DNA from: Pedobacter sp. MC2016-15
Lineage (GTDB): Bacteria; Bacteroidota; Bacteroidia; Sphingobacteriales; Sphingobacteriaceae
Assembly (NCBI RefSeq): GCF_026239695.1
Contig: NZ_JAPIVS010000003.1
Coordinates: 124,001 to 188,000 of the forward strand
DNA: 64,000 bases
Direction of reading: 5' to 3'
The translations under genes were made by a program, and so were the position numbers. Below, piece after piece: positions 27,064 through 35,659 of this stretch. Every line of letters starts with the position of its first letter. The stretch's first letter is position 1. A model generated the notes under the pieces. The model was not told the origin of the DNA. It searched no databases and was given only the letters and a program-made list of their open reading frames with translations.

Positions 27064-28241
27064 TTGGGTTGTCCTTTTTGTGAAATTAAATATTGAACTC
27101 CAGTCTGTTCAATAAGTTCTTTGCTGTAGATTGTACCTTGAACATTGAAACTATTGGCATTTTTGTACGCCTTTGTTGACATGAGTCCTCGCCACGTTAA
27201 AGAGTATGCGTCAAAAGCTGATATTCCATACATACTTATTAAAAAGTCACTTAGAGGCTCAACATATCTGATAGATAAGGTCTCATGATCAGTCTCCTCT
27301 AAATCGTAAAATGTATTTGGATTAGTTCTGAGGTACGCATGGACTGCCTCATGAATAAGCGTTGTGGTGATATATTCTTTACTAACATTCACAAAGTTTG
27401 TGTCGCTAAAAGTAATAGTTACGTCGACCCGATCTAGAGCGCCATTCGTACCTAATGTACGTTGAGCTTTAGTTTTAGCATCTGCACCTTTTTCTAAAAT
27501 TGGGGCATTTTTATACGTGATATTTAAATGGTCACGACCAACAAACTTATCGATAATATTCATGATTTCATCCTTTACACCACTATTAAGCGTAGCGTCT
27601 ATAACTCTAGCTAAACAAGGTTCAGTTACTTGATTATATATTTTAGATACTGGAAGCCATTCTGGTAATGGGACAGTCACGCTACCGTTGCTGCCACCAC
27701 CCCCGTTACCTGGGTTGCTCCCTTCACCTGAAGAACCACTGCCACCAGTAGACCCCCCACCACCTGAACAAGTTGTTGAACTTGTAGTTTCACAGTGCAT
27801 ATATCCTATAACACCAGCACATGCAGTTATATTAATTTGTACACATTCGTAATAGCCTTGCGTTGTCATACCGCCTTTTGTTGACGACATTTTTCTATTT
27901 GTATTTTTTGTAGACCCTGACCTTAAATCTATAAAACGGGCAGCAGGATGGAACCAGTCTTCTACAATCATAATCCCGCTGAAACTATCTTTACTAGACT
28001 GATCTTGATTGGGTATCATACTAACCATTTCAATTGGAGAGTTTTCGAATCCCCTACCTGAATCTACGATTCGCAAAAATATTTTATTGTTAAGATTGCT
28101 TCCTGTTTTGCCACCCTTGGTGACCACGATTGTTGACTTCAGATCTATCGGGACAAACACTACGCTTGTATCGCCTGAGTGCCGGACATATGCTTTTTCC
28201 CACATTGGTACCCTGGCATTTAAAATTGTATCCGGCAACAA
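27054..28241 (-). CDS. Secreted zinc-metallopeptidase-like protein, 5' end uncertain
   Basis: 395 residues from a TTG at 28241. A glycine/serine-rich linker lies near 155-182. Near residue 290 is H-E-A-V-H-A-Y, an HExxH zinc motif, suggesting a secreted metallopeptidase. The frame stays open upstream to 28412 and encodes a convincing lipoprotein signal ending S-S-C-K-K, but there is no ATG, GTG or TTG before that signal. Either the start codon has been lost or a rare start is used. The downstream secreted gene overlaps by 10 nt. Confidence 0.6.
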   Translation of the reverse strand: MLPDTILNARVPMWEKAYVRHSGDTSVVFVPIDLKSTIVVTKGGKTGSNLNNKIFLRIVDSGRGFENSPIEMVSMIPNQDQSSKDSFSGIMIVEDWFHPAARFIDLRSGSTKNTNRKMSSTKGGMTTQGYYECVQINITACAGVIGYMHCETTSSTTCSGGGGSTGGSGSSGEGSNPGNGGGGSNGSVTVPLPEWLPVSKIYNQVTEPCLARVIDATLNSGVKDEIMNIIDKFVGRDHLNITYKNAPILEKGADAKTKAQRTLGTNGALDRVDVTITFSDTNFVNVSKEYITTTLIHEAVHAYLRTNPNTFYDLEETDHETLSIRYVEPLSDFLISMYGISAFDAYSLTWRGLMSTKAYKNANSFNVQGTIYSKELIEQTGVQYLISQKGQPKCD

Positions 28242-28412
28242 AGAGTTTACACCATGTTGTAATCTAGTGCTTTTTGATTTGAGAGCGAAGATTTCTTTTG
28301 CTTGGTCAATCTCATTAGTAAGAATGTTATCATTAGATGATTCTTTTTTACAGCTGCTTATAGTGAAGCTTATAACTAATGCGAGGATATACCACTTGTA
28401 CTTGAGAGAGGG

Positions 28413-28786
28413 TTAAATAAGTAATTCATTTAGCAAATATAATATTTTGAGAGTATGTCTTGTTTAAGATTTGTAACGATATAGATACCCAATGTAAAAT
28501 TGTTTAATTATATTTCAGTGAAAGAAAAAGTGTGGTTTTTAAATTATCTGTGAATTCTTATGTGGCTGTTTGTTTCGAAAGTTCTGATTAGCAGTTTAGC
28601 AATGCAAGGCGGCTCCGTAAACTCTGCTTGTTTTTGAAAAAAAATCTCCACCCTACGGGTTGTTTTTTTTTTCAAAAAGCCTTGCATTGCTAAACTGCTA
28701 TATCAGATGAGGGTGCTTAACAAAAAGCCAGAAAAGGCTCCTGCCGAAATGTAGTACGCAGGTTCAAACTTAAGAACCCCAATAAA
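28413..28786. other. Intergenic region with long inverted repeat
   Basis: No gene is visible. The stretch holds the 22-bp perfect inverted repeat described separately and, after it, a short run leading to the next gene at 28787. Confidence 0.6.
28589..28700. repeat. 22-bp perfect inverted repeat with nested A/T hairpin
   Basis: The arms at 28589-28610 and 28679-28700 are exact inverted copies. Inside, TTTTTGAAAAAAAA and a T-run ending TTTTCAAAAA form a second stem around CCACCCTACGGG. The whole 112-bp unit would fold into one long hairpin in RNA or single-stranded DNA. It lies between convergent or divergent blocks, before a rightward gene. Possible roles are a bidirectional terminator, a small RNA or a single-strand origin. 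Confidence 0.75.
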
Positions 28787-29383
28787 ATGGAAACTAATGC
28801 AAAAAACAACGGACAAGTTAAAGTAGCTAACACCGTAAAAGCAGAGAACAAAGAGCAAAAATTTGTGGCCGGAAATCCAGTCAACAAGGAATCAAAAACG
28901 GCAGATGTTAAAAAAGAATTTCCTAAAGACGCTAATGGCGTGATGCCTGCTGATCCTAATGCAAACAAAAAAGAACAATCCCCAGAGACCTCGGATTCCC
29001 CTAAAAATGACCAACAGGAGAAGGAAGGCCAACATGAAAAGACTAAAAAAGAGTTGAAGGCCGAACTTGAAAATAATAAACCAGCCCTGAATTTGGAGCA
29101 GACGTTAAAGAAAATCAAGGAACTTGGAAGGTTATCTTCCCAGAGGGATAAGTTAATGGAAACTATAGCCACTCTCGAAGCTTTCGAAATCAAACAACTC
29201 GACGAAGCAGAGGAAACAACTGCCAGTCATTTTCAAGGCTGTACATTGACGATTACTGATGATCAAGGAAATACCTTTTCCGCAAAAAATCCCTTTATCA
29301 TTGATACCGTTGCAAAAAACGTCAACAGTTTATGTGTTGAGAAACTGGCAGAGATAGAGGGTCAAATCTCATTGAAAGCCTAA
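28787..29383 (+). CDS. Hypothetical charged protein
   Basis: 198 residues. The first ~95 are lysine-, glutamate- and asparagine-rich and probably disordered. The later half (about 100-198) looks folded, with a coiled-coil start (L-E-Q-T-L-K-K-I-K-E) and a beta segment G-C-T-L-T-I-T-D. It begins 87 bp after the inverted repeat and ends 30 bp before the J-domain gene. No function recognised. Confidence 0.6.
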   Translation: METNAKNNGQVKVANTVKAENKEQKFVAGNPVNKESKTADVKKEFPKDANGVMPADPNANKKEQSPETSDSPKNDQQEKEGQHEKTKKELKAELENNKPALNLEQTLKKIKELGRLSSQRDKLMETIATLEAFEIKQLDEAEETTASHFQGCTLTITDDQGNTFSAKNPFIIDTVAKNVNSLCVEKLAEIEGQISLKA

Positions 29384-29413
29384 TTGCTATCTAAAAACCA
29401 TCAGACTCAGATT

Positions 29414-29887
29414 ATGAAATGGTTTGGTAACTGTACGACCCTTGATCAGATCAAGGGCCTGTACAAATCTCTAGCTAAGCAGTATCATCCAGATTTGGGA
29501 GGTGATACAATTACAATGCAAGAGATTAATAAAGAGTACGCTTTTGCTACAGCTCGAATTATTGATCAAAATAACTTGTCAGAAGAAGATACAGAATCTG
29601 AAATCCAGAACTCTGAAGAATACAGAATAGCAATTTTGGCTATTGTTCATTTTGAGGATATAACGATTGAAGTAGTAGGTTCTTGGATTTGGGTTACAGG
29701 CAGCACATATCATCACAGGGCAGATCTCAAAGCAGCAGGTTATCTGTTCGCGCCCAAGAAACGCGCTTGGTACTTCAGAACCGGTGAGCATAAAGTTTTC
29801 AAAGGGGGAAGGAAATCCCTTGATGAAATACGCGAAAAATATGGTTCAGAGGTCATTAAGACCAAACGTTATCGCAAAATCTTTTAA
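29414..29887 (+). CDS. J-domain (DnaJ-like) protein
   Basis: About 157 residues from ATG at 29414. A TTG at 29384 also gives an open frame, but adds ten residues that do not belong to the domain. The J domain (about 8-55) carries the H-P-D motif in Y-H-P-D-L-G-G-D, which stimulates Hsp70 ATPase. The C-terminal domain (about 80-157), with F-A-P-K-K-R-A-W-Y-F, is typical of element-borne J proteins in Bacteroidetes. Likely a chaperone cofactor or adaptor of the element. Confidence 0.82.
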   Translation: MKWFGNCTTLDQIKGLYKSLAKQYHPDLGGDTITMQEINKEYAFATARIIDQNNLSEEDTESEIQNSEEYRIAILAIVHFEDITIEVVGSWIWVTGSTYHHRADLKAAGYLFAPKKRAWYFRTGEHKVFKGGRKSLDEIREKYGSEVIKTKRYRKIF

Positions 29888-29905
29888 ACAATGTAAAATT
29901 CATAT

Positions 29906-29922
29906 GGGGAACCTAGTTCCCC
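29906..29922 (+). terminator. Short hairpin after J-domain gene
   Basis: GGGGAAC (29906-29912) pairs with GTTCCCC (29916-29922) around a 3-nt loop, followed by TTTAAT. A weak terminator or message-end structure. Confidence 0.4.
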
Positions 29923-29938
29923 TTTAATCAACAATATT

Positions 29939-30454
29939 ATGAAATGGATTTCTAAATCGCCAGAGGATCAATATATCCTATTTAATCATAATGGTTTACC
30001 AATTTTTGTCGATAGCAGTGATTACTGTGAGGAAACCATAGAACAGGCAAGTAATTTCTGTGATTATTACGGCTATTCTCAAAGAGCTGAAACTGCCGTT
30101 GCAGTTTACTTTGTTCGGGGGCATAGACACCAATGTGAATATTCTGAGGTATTAGTAGGAGTTTTGGAGGCCGATACTCTACCAGTAGATTTATATGAAG
30201 TGGTTCATTGTATAACCTTTTGGAACGCTGAAGGGCGAACATGTTTTAACTATCCCCAAAACAAAGGATCAAAAGAAAGCTATCGCAATTTTATTTTAAA
30301 ATGTATCGCCAGTGATTGCAGAGTTTATGTAGAACCATGTGAGGAGAGCTACATCACTGGACGATCAGGTGATCATGTCTGGATTAGTGATAAGCATTCT
30401 GGAGAAAGGATTATGATCATACACTTCAATGAACTCCTAATTAACCATTTATAA
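29939..30454 (+). CDS. Hypothetical protein
   Basis: 171 residues, soluble and acidic, no motif recognised. Several cysteines are scattered without a zinc-finger spacing. ATG at 29939 stands 17 bp after the small hairpin, and the next gene follows 33 bp later on the same strand. Probably an accessory protein of the element. Confidence 0.5.
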   Translation: MKWISKSPEDQYILFNHNGLPIFVDSSDYCEETIEQASNFCDYYGYSQRAETAVAVYFVRGHRHQCEYSEVLVGVLEADTLPVDLYEVVHCITFWNAEGRTCFNYPQNKGSKESYRNFILKCIASDCRVYVEPCEESYITGRSGDHVWISDKHSGERIMIIHFNELLINHL

Positions 30455-30487
30455 ACCGGTCAAACTTGACCTTAAAAATTATAAGAT

Positions 30488-30856
30488 ATGAAACCATTAC
30501 TGGAATTTACCAACACAATGAAAAATAAATTATTATTTGACTTATTTCCTAACGAGTTGCCCATATTCTTAGAGCATCTTGAAAAAGTATGTATCGACTT
30601 GGAAACTAATAAAGAAAGTTATTCGCAAGAGTGGGACACTGCGTTTATGCCATTTAGCTATTGGCTGTCATTATCAAATGCCACAATGGACATCATAAAG
30701 AAGCATAGTTATAATATGAAAAAAAGTAGTAAAGTGTTTTCTGATCAGTTGTTTTATACATATACCAGTTTATTTGTGATTGACAGAATTATCAAATTTG
30801 CGGAGAGGAGTAAGGATGATAAATTCAAACTCGCAGTTGTTTTATTATACTGTTAA
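30488..30856 (+). CDS. Hypothetical protein
   Basis: 122 residues, helical, no signal peptide or recognised motif. It ends the rightward accessory operon; the message end may be the folded stretch at 30886-30933. Function unknown. Confidence 0.5.
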   Translation: MKPLLEFTNTMKNKLLFDLFPNELPIFLEHLEKVCIDLETNKESYSQEWDTAFMPFSYWLSLSNATMDIIKKHSYNMKKSSKVFSDQLFYTYTSLFVIDRIIKFAERSKDDKFKLAVVLLYC

Positions 30857-30885
30857 AACGTAACAGCTTGTGAGGATAAGCCCCC

Positions 30886-30933
30886 GTTGATGTCGAATAG
30901 ATATAAACGAGGGCTGCCCTAACGGGCATCAAC
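30886..30933 (+). other. Folded intergenic element
   Basis: GTTGATG (30886-30892) pairs with CATCAAC (30927-30933), and within it GCCC and GGGC pair around TAAC. It lies 30 bp after the last rightward gene and could be the operon terminator or a small regulatory structure. No T-run follows. Confidence 0.3.
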
Positions 30934-31034
30934 TTCTTCTAATAGAATAAATTAAGAATCAAGATCTATGCATAAGATCTTGGAAGGAGATGTACAGGTG
31001 AGTTATAAATATATCTTGTGTATATAAATAAACG

Positions 31035-31424
31035 CTATTCAAATGATTGCCATTGGTCTGTAATATAGCTGGAACGCTGTGCAAGTACCTCCTTAAGCCA
31101 TTGTTGCATAATTTTTGAAATTTTATTGTATACTATTTCAATATCTGTCGTTTGCGCGTGTACGTTATACGACATTGATGAATCGATGAGATCTAGATAT
31201 TTATCCGCAATCAACTGGTTAACCTGATATTTTGGTTCTTCTTCCTGGATAAAATGTAGGAAACAAAATGTCGCCCATCGATTATGTCCAAGGGGGTTAC
31301 TATAATATTTGGGATATGAAATCTGGTCTATTACTGTTTGCAAAAATACATCTGGTCTTATTTGATAAATACAGCAAAGATCTTTAAAGTCATCTGTTAA
31401 GCTTATCTGAATGCTAGTTTCCAT
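31035..31424 (-). CDS. Hypothetical protein with one copy of a ~55-residue repeat
   Basis: 129 residues. The segment L-T-D-D-F-K-D-L-C-C-I-Y, then P-D-V-F-L-Q-T-V-I-D-Q-I-S, resembles two segments of the neighbouring 251-residue protein (about 15-60 and 135-195). It is helical, with no catalytic motif seen. It lies 6 bp after the neighbour in a leftward operon, and its origin by duplication is likely. Confidence 0.55.
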   Translation of the reverse strand: METSIQISLTDDFKDLCCIYQIRPDVFLQTVIDQISYPKYYSNPLGHNRWATFCFLHFIQEEEPKYQVNQLIADKYLDLIDSSMSYNVHAQTTDIEIVYNKISKIMQQWLKEVLAQRSSYITDQWQSFE

Positions 31425-31430
31425 AGGTTT

Positions 31431-32186
31431 TTAGTTTTTGGTAAGTTTTTCATACTGTTGATAATATGCTTCGCAAAGAAGCTCATGCCGTCTTTCAACG
31501 TTCCTTATGTGATATATTTTAAGCGGAATTTCTGCCATTATCTCACGAAACTCTTCTTCCGTTTCGGTGAGTATAGAGGGTGGACGGTGGTTCCCAAAAG
31601 AACCATTAACAACCTTCATAAAGAATATAAAACTGGGCATGTCATATTTCAAATTCAATCCAATATGGGCATGGGCATGAGATAAAGAAATGACTCCCAT
31701 AAAGAATTCGAGATATTCTTTTGGATAACAATTGTAAACTTCACAGAGGATGCAAAAATCTTTAGTTAGTTTCAAAGATGTAAACTCATCTAAATAGACC
31801 GCGTTTAGTGCTGTATGTGGCTGTTCCATCTCCTCAAATATTGCATTGATTGCATGTCTCGCGTATTCGCGCTTTGTGGCCATTGATAATTGATTATTTA
31901 CTTTGTCAGCAATCATACTTAACTGACCTATGCACAAATCAAAAGTGCTTGCACATTTCCTTATAGCTTTACTTTCGCGAAGACGGCCTGATTTTCCACT
32001 GATATATATTCTGATACTTGTCATGACCTCCCAATACCCTTCATCATAAGTATCGTCAAAAAGGTTATAAAAATTAGTGTGATCAATAAAAGTTTGAAGA
32101 ACTTCAACTGGACAGATCTTACAAAGTGTACAGGCAATTTGAAAATTTATTGGGATCTGTAATGTCTTATTATTCTTTTTCTTCAT
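31431..32186 (-). CDS. Hypothetical protein with two copies of the same repeat
   Basis: 251 residues. Segment 1 (about 10-60: F-Q-I-A-C-T-L-C-K-I, P-V-E-V-L-Q-T-F-I-D) and segment 2 (about 133-190: L-T-K-D-F-C-I-L-C-E-V-Y, P-K-E-Y-L-E-F-F-M) share one pattern. It is a predicted helical protein with no known domain. Its start overlaps the upstream 96-residue gene by 4 nt. Confidence 0.55.
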   Translation of the reverse strand: MKKKNNKTLQIPINFQIACTLCKICPVEVLQTFIDHTNFYNLFDDTYDEGYWEVMTSIRIYISGKSGRLRESKAIRKCASTFDLCIGQLSMIADKVNNQLSMATKREYARHAINAIFEEMEQPHTALNAVYLDEFTSLKLTKDFCILCEVYNCYPKEYLEFFMGVISLSHAHAHIGLNLKYDMPSFIFFMKVVNGSFGNHRPPSILTETEEEFREIMAEIPLKIYHIRNVERRHELLCEAYYQQYEKLTKN

Positions 32187-32473
32187 AAGTCATTGTTGAT
32201 GCTCCTTTTCATCATTGTGTCGAAGTAGCAGATTTCAACCAATTCTTTGAACTGTGTATAAAAATCTAGCGTATCAATTATTGTTTCTTTACTTGCATGA
32301 CCTGCTGAATACCGTAACCATACGGTATAGAGTTCAGCAAGTTTATCGCGGACTTCATGCACAGGATAGTCGGTAAAAAAATAAATCATAACTGTCAAGG
32401 GAGCTTTTAACTGATAATTTTGAAGCTTGCAAGGCTGATAATTTAAATTCCTGATGATTTTTCTTCTTTTCAT
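32183..32473 (-). CDS. Hypothetical small protein
   Basis: 96 residues, basic at the N-terminus and helical after residue 25. No motif is recognised. It overlaps the next gene by 4 nt. The upstream HEPN-like gene ends 68 bp before its start, so the four leftward genes may be one operon. Confidence 0.5.
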   Translation of the reverse strand: MKRRKIIRNLNYQPCKLQNYQLKAPLTVMIYFFTDYPVHEVRDKLAELYTVWLRYSAGHASKETIIDTLDFYTQFKELVEICYFDTMMKRSINNDL

Positions 32474-32540
32474 GTAGCTAATATTTAAAATGATTAGTAT
32501 TAATCTTTTTGGCTTTTGATCACTGAATTACCCATATCGA

Positions 32541-33401
32541 TTAAATGATTCCAGCCTTCAAAATTTCGATTTTAGCTTTACACATTTCATCTGTGAGAAG
32601 AATGAACGATGTAACGCGCTCGTATAAACTTTCAGCGTCATTCTGAGTTATTGAGAAACTACTCCCATAGCGAGACTCAGAATAACTTTTAAGTAATAAA
32701 TGAAATAGCTTTTCATCTTTCGGGCTACCTGATAAAAAAGTTTTTATTGGCCGATCGGAGAAAGATTGGCATAGGCGTAGCAGACGCAGGAGATTGTGAA
32801 TTTCTGATTTATACCCGAGATGAACTTTTATTAATAGAATACAGCATTGCTCAACTGCCTGGTGAAGCATGAAGCTCACAATTGTATATTTTTTCTGAAC
32901 TAGACACTCTCGCGCACCTTGCAAAAAACCTTCAGCCAGTGATAAACGATGCTCAAGATATTGTTGTGCCTTCATTACGGATTTTTCGGGATCAACCTTT
33001 CCAATATGCTCAAAGTTACTTAAGCCATTGTGGCTGTATAAAAGTTGGCCTTCATTATAAATTGAAATAAAAAATCTACTACCGTCATTAATAGCTTCTT
33101 TAATTGCTATTTGACCATGAGATAAAATCGTTATTGAACCGAAATTATAATGTGTACTTGCGTATTCTTGCACTTCATGATCGATTCTGGTATTGCTTTC
33201 AGTTATGAGTAGTAAAAAATAATGATGGGTCTCTTGGTTAACATGCTCCGTAAAGCATCCGGCTTTAACAAATGATTCTATTTTGCTACCGAAAGAATAT
33301 ATGTAAATCGGTTGAAACTTTCCGATTAACCCATTGAGGAAAAGTGAAAGGTAATTTTTCGGAACATCTCTAGATGGTGGAAATTTGGTTTTCATAGGCA
33401 A
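32541..33401 (-). CDS. HEPN-domain protein with degenerate nucleotidyltransferase-like N-terminus
   Basis: 286 residues. The first ~130 look like a pol-beta/MNT-type fold, with S-F-G-S-K near 37 but without a clear D-x-D pair. The later part (about 150-280) resembles a HEPN helical domain: F-M-L-H-Q-A-V-E-Q near 178 and a closing helix. No R-x4-H motif is obvious, so RNase activity is uncertain. MNT-HEPN pairs are toxin-antitoxin systems; here both halves are in one chain, perhaps as an inactive or binding protein. Confidence 0.55.
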   Translation of the reverse strand: MPMKTKFPPSRDVPKNYLSLFLNGLIGKFQPIYIYSFGSKIESFVKAGCFTEHVNQETHHYFLLLITESNTRIDHEVQEYASTHYNFGSITILSHGQIAIKEAINDGSRFFISIYNEGQLLYSHNGLSNFEHIGKVDPEKSVMKAQQYLEHRLSLAEGFLQGARECLVQKKYTIVSFMLHQAVEQCCILLIKVHLGYKSEIHNLLRLLRLCQSFSDRPIKTFLSGSPKDEKLFHLLLKSYSESRYGSSFSITQNDAESLYERVTSFILLTDEMCKAKIEILKAGII

Positions 33402-33520
33402 ATGGTTTAGTTATGATCTCAAAATTGATTATTGTATTAACCGTATCCCACCAATTGCAGTGGTATTTTACCAGCATCTGATTGTTCTTTACTATCTTAG
33501 AAATTATTATATTTGTTTTT

Positions 33521-33922
33521 ATGGAAACACCTATTAAATCTAGCAAAATGTACTTGGGCAAGAAAATTAGCCGTATTCGTGAGATTAGAGGTATTAAACA
33601 AGACTATCTGGCTTCGGCACTTAATATGAGCCAGCAAGCAATATCGAAAATTGAACAAAGCGAGGAAGTTGAAGATTCGGTATTAGAAAAGATTGCTAAT
33701 ATATTAGGAGTAAGTGCAGAAGCTATAAAGCATTTCAATGAAGAATCTATACTAAGTATTATATCAAATACGTTCACCAGCAATGATAGTTCAACCATCA
33801 ATGCAATAAATATCCACCCAACTTTTAATCCTATTGACAAGGTTGTTGAACTGTATGAACGCCTGCTTGCTAGTGAACGTGAGAAAGTTGATCTCTTGAA
33901 AAAGATTACTGGAGAAAATTAA
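33521..33922 (+). CDS. XRE-family transcriptional regulator
   Basis: About 133 residues from ATG at 33521; the longer frame from 33482 adds hydrophobic residues unlike the family. The helix-turn-helix (about 13-68) includes I-R-E-I-R-G-I-K-Q-D-Y-L-A, S-Q-Q-A-I-S-K-I-E-Q and I-A-N-I-L-G-V. The C-terminus ends in a coiled-coil-like helix. It is divergent from the HEPN-like operon and may regulate it. It is the last clear gene before the second island. Confidence 0.78.
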   Translation: METPIKSSKMYLGKKISRIREIRGIKQDYLASALNMSQQAISKIEQSEEVEDSVLEKIANILGVSAEAIKHFNEESILSIISNTFTSNDSSTINAINIHPTFNPIDKVVELYERLLASEREKVDLLKKITGEN

Positions 33923-34328
33923 ATTACTGTCGCATTTTTATTATCAATAAAAATAGTTACTCGAAACCATGTCACATTTTATAATATTTATCACTCTCAA
34001 ATTCATTTAAGATGGATTTCAAGAAGACCTCTTGCACCACACCCCAAAATTGGTTAATAGAGGAACGTCTGGAACTCGCGCACTAATAGATCGAAACTAA
34101 GCATAAAGAGCCGGTCGAGGTGTATCTGGAAAGTGAAGCCGATACTGTTCAGCTAGAACATGTTGGTAGACTCTGAAGTAGGGCAGGACAGTCGTATTCC
34201 TTTCTTTTATATGACGTAAATTCCTAATGCTAGTCAAATGCCATATATTTTGGATATCCTTTACAAAACAAAACGTTCTTAATTGTATAAATAAGGCCGT
34301 TATATACATTCTGACTAGCTATCTAGTA
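33923..34328. other. Gene-free stretch at junction of the two islands
   Basis: No protein-coding frame is convincing: a 70-codon leftward frame at 34097-34309 has no recognisable content. The stretch should contain the right end of the ICE and/or the original DNA between tRNA-Leu and tRNA-Arg. Confidence 0.45.
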
Positions 34329-34342
34329 GTCCCGACGAGAAT
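34329..34342. repeat. Left attachment-site core (copy of tRNA-Arg 3' end)
   Basis: GTCCCGACGAGAAT is identical to 46069-46082 inside tRNA-Arg. Fourteen exact bases at the far end of an island that abuts that tRNA is the expected footprint of tyrosine-recombinase integration. Confidence 0.72.
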
Positions 34343-34368
34343 GATTGAAGTATTTCCCCGTTACCTAT

Positions 34369-34465
34369 AATGAGGTTTTTTGCAACGATTTCGACCAATG
34401 TGCTCACCAAAACGGTTTGACGTGCTTTGGCTCCAAATGATATACTAAGATAAGAAATGTTTTTT
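34369..34465. repeat. ~97-bp imperfect direct repeat, copy 1
   Basis: Aligns with 40543-40640: shared blocks AATGAGGTTTTT, GCAAC, ATTTCGACCAAT, CGGTTTGAC and CTCCAAATGAT, with point changes between them. This copy carries TGCTCACCA at 34401-34409, the motif also repeated next to the integrase. Confidence 0.72.
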
Positions 34466-34693
34466 AGAACCAAAAATCGGATGGCTTTTAAGCTTAAATC
34501 CCTTTCTTAACTTTTAGCTACAAAACCTATCAAGTTACAGATGGGCTGCATATCCTTTCATAACAGGCCTTCGTTAATTAATCATCAAACTGCCGCAATA
34601 ATTAAAAATCACACCACCTCAATAGCCTTTTTATAGCAGAGAATGATCTGTCTTATTCGACATGGATCAAAATAGATAATTACATCTGTTTGA

Positions 34694-35659
34694 TCATTTG
34701 ATGAGTTTAAGATCCCTAGCAATTTCCTGAGTAAACTTCGCCATTGGACGTTGGAGCATGTCCTCTGGGCGATCATAATTCCCAATAATTAAACGTTTGA
34801 TCATACTTTGATCGGAAAACAGCCTATTAAAGTTATTTATCAGGGTTTGATTGTATGGATTGTTATAGACCTGCTTCTTTTCGATCAATTCCTGCACAAT
34901 ATCCGTTTGGGTTTCATATATATTTTTTATGTTGAACATTCTATGGTATTCGCTCAAGTCGGTGGTCTGGTCCAGTTGTTTTATTGTAATCACCAAATCC
35001 TCTAGATTACCAGTACGCTCATATTGCAACACGCTGGAACTTTTAACTCCGAAGGTTAACAAATCCAGCTGATCATCTTTGCAGTAAAAATTGAAGTCAG
35101 TCGGATCATCACTCTTAGACATGTTGCAGTTGCTGCAGATTGGATAAAGGTTATAGAAAGATGTACAGAGAAAAGGAAACTTAGACTTTGGGTATTTATG
35201 GTCAAGTTGGAGAAGGCCCTTCAGGGTTGTCTTTGTTTTATTCACCACAAGAGTTAGTTGTGAATGACAGTAGACGCAGGTCCTGATATTGGATTTTTGA
35301 AGAAACTGCAGCATTTCTTTCCCACGAAGGGCACTATATTGCATTGCTTTCACAATGGCCTTCCAGAATTTTTCGGTAATGTTGTCTTCATGGAGAATAC
35401 CGCGAAACTTTACTATAAGTATTTGCATCTCCGCCTCATCGGCAGAAAGGATATGTTGATATTCTGCAATGATCGCTTTGACGTATGCTTCAGCAACAGT
35501 ATTCTCGATTCCATACTTTTTTCTTGTCCCTTTAAGCACTGACATCGTTCCAAGTGCAGCAAGCGGGTTTTTAAATTTGGTGCTCCTGGTTGAGAAGAGG
35601 CTGCTGTTAAACGCAACAACCCTTTGGTGGAATTGTGGGTCAACTTTTATTCTTCTCAT
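34694..35659 (-). CDS. HNH endonuclease (PtuB-like)
   Basis: 321 residues. The HNH core (about 133-180) has C-V-Y-C, L-D-H-K-Y-P-K-S and C-S-N-C-N-M-S-K, two zinc-binding CxxC pairs around the catalytic histidine. It starts inside the end of the ATPase gene (20-nt overlap), so the pair is co-expressed. ATPase + HNH pairs define the Septu (PtuAB) anti-phage system and the effector of some retrons, in which the HNH protein cuts nucleic acid under control of the ATPase. The ATPase here is much larger than PtuA, so the match is at system-type level. Confidence 0.78.
   Translation of the reverse strand: MRRIKVDPQFHQRVVAFNSSLFSTRSTKFKNPLAALGTMSVLKGTRKKYGIENTVAEAYVKAIIAEYQHILSADEAEMQILIVKFRGILHEDNITEKFWKAIVKAMQYSALRGKEMLQFLQKSNIRTCVYCHSQLTLVVNKTKTTLKGLLQLDHKYPKSKFPFLCTSFYNLYPICSNCNMSKSDDPTDFNFYCKDDQLDLLTFGVKSSSVLQYERTGNLEDLVITIKQLDQTTDLSEYHRMFNIKNIYETQTDIVQELIEKKQVYNNPYNQTLINNFNRLFSDQSMIKRLIIGNYDRPEDMLQRPMAKFTQEIARDLKLIK

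Larger units (their letters stand above)
480..34300. mobile_element. Integrative conjugative element next to tRNA-Leu (approximate right end)
   Basis: The span holds a site-specific serine recombinase at the tRNA end, a relaxase and coupling ATPase, and a block of Bacteroidetes-type transfer genes (traE to traM). RteC- and XRE-type regulators and cargo genes complete the set expected for an ICE. The left border lies within about 100 bp of tRNA-Leu. The right border was not found as a long repeat: large serine recombinases may leave very short core duplications. It is placed before the tRNA-Arg repeat at 34329 because the next genes belong to a second island. traN, traO, traP and traQ are not seen, so self-transfer is doubtful. 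Confidence 0.65.

Noticed and set aside
34097..34309. 70-codon leftward frame at the island junction
   Set aside because: No homology-like pattern, no context, and composition like non-coding DNA; possibly a remnant but not supportable.
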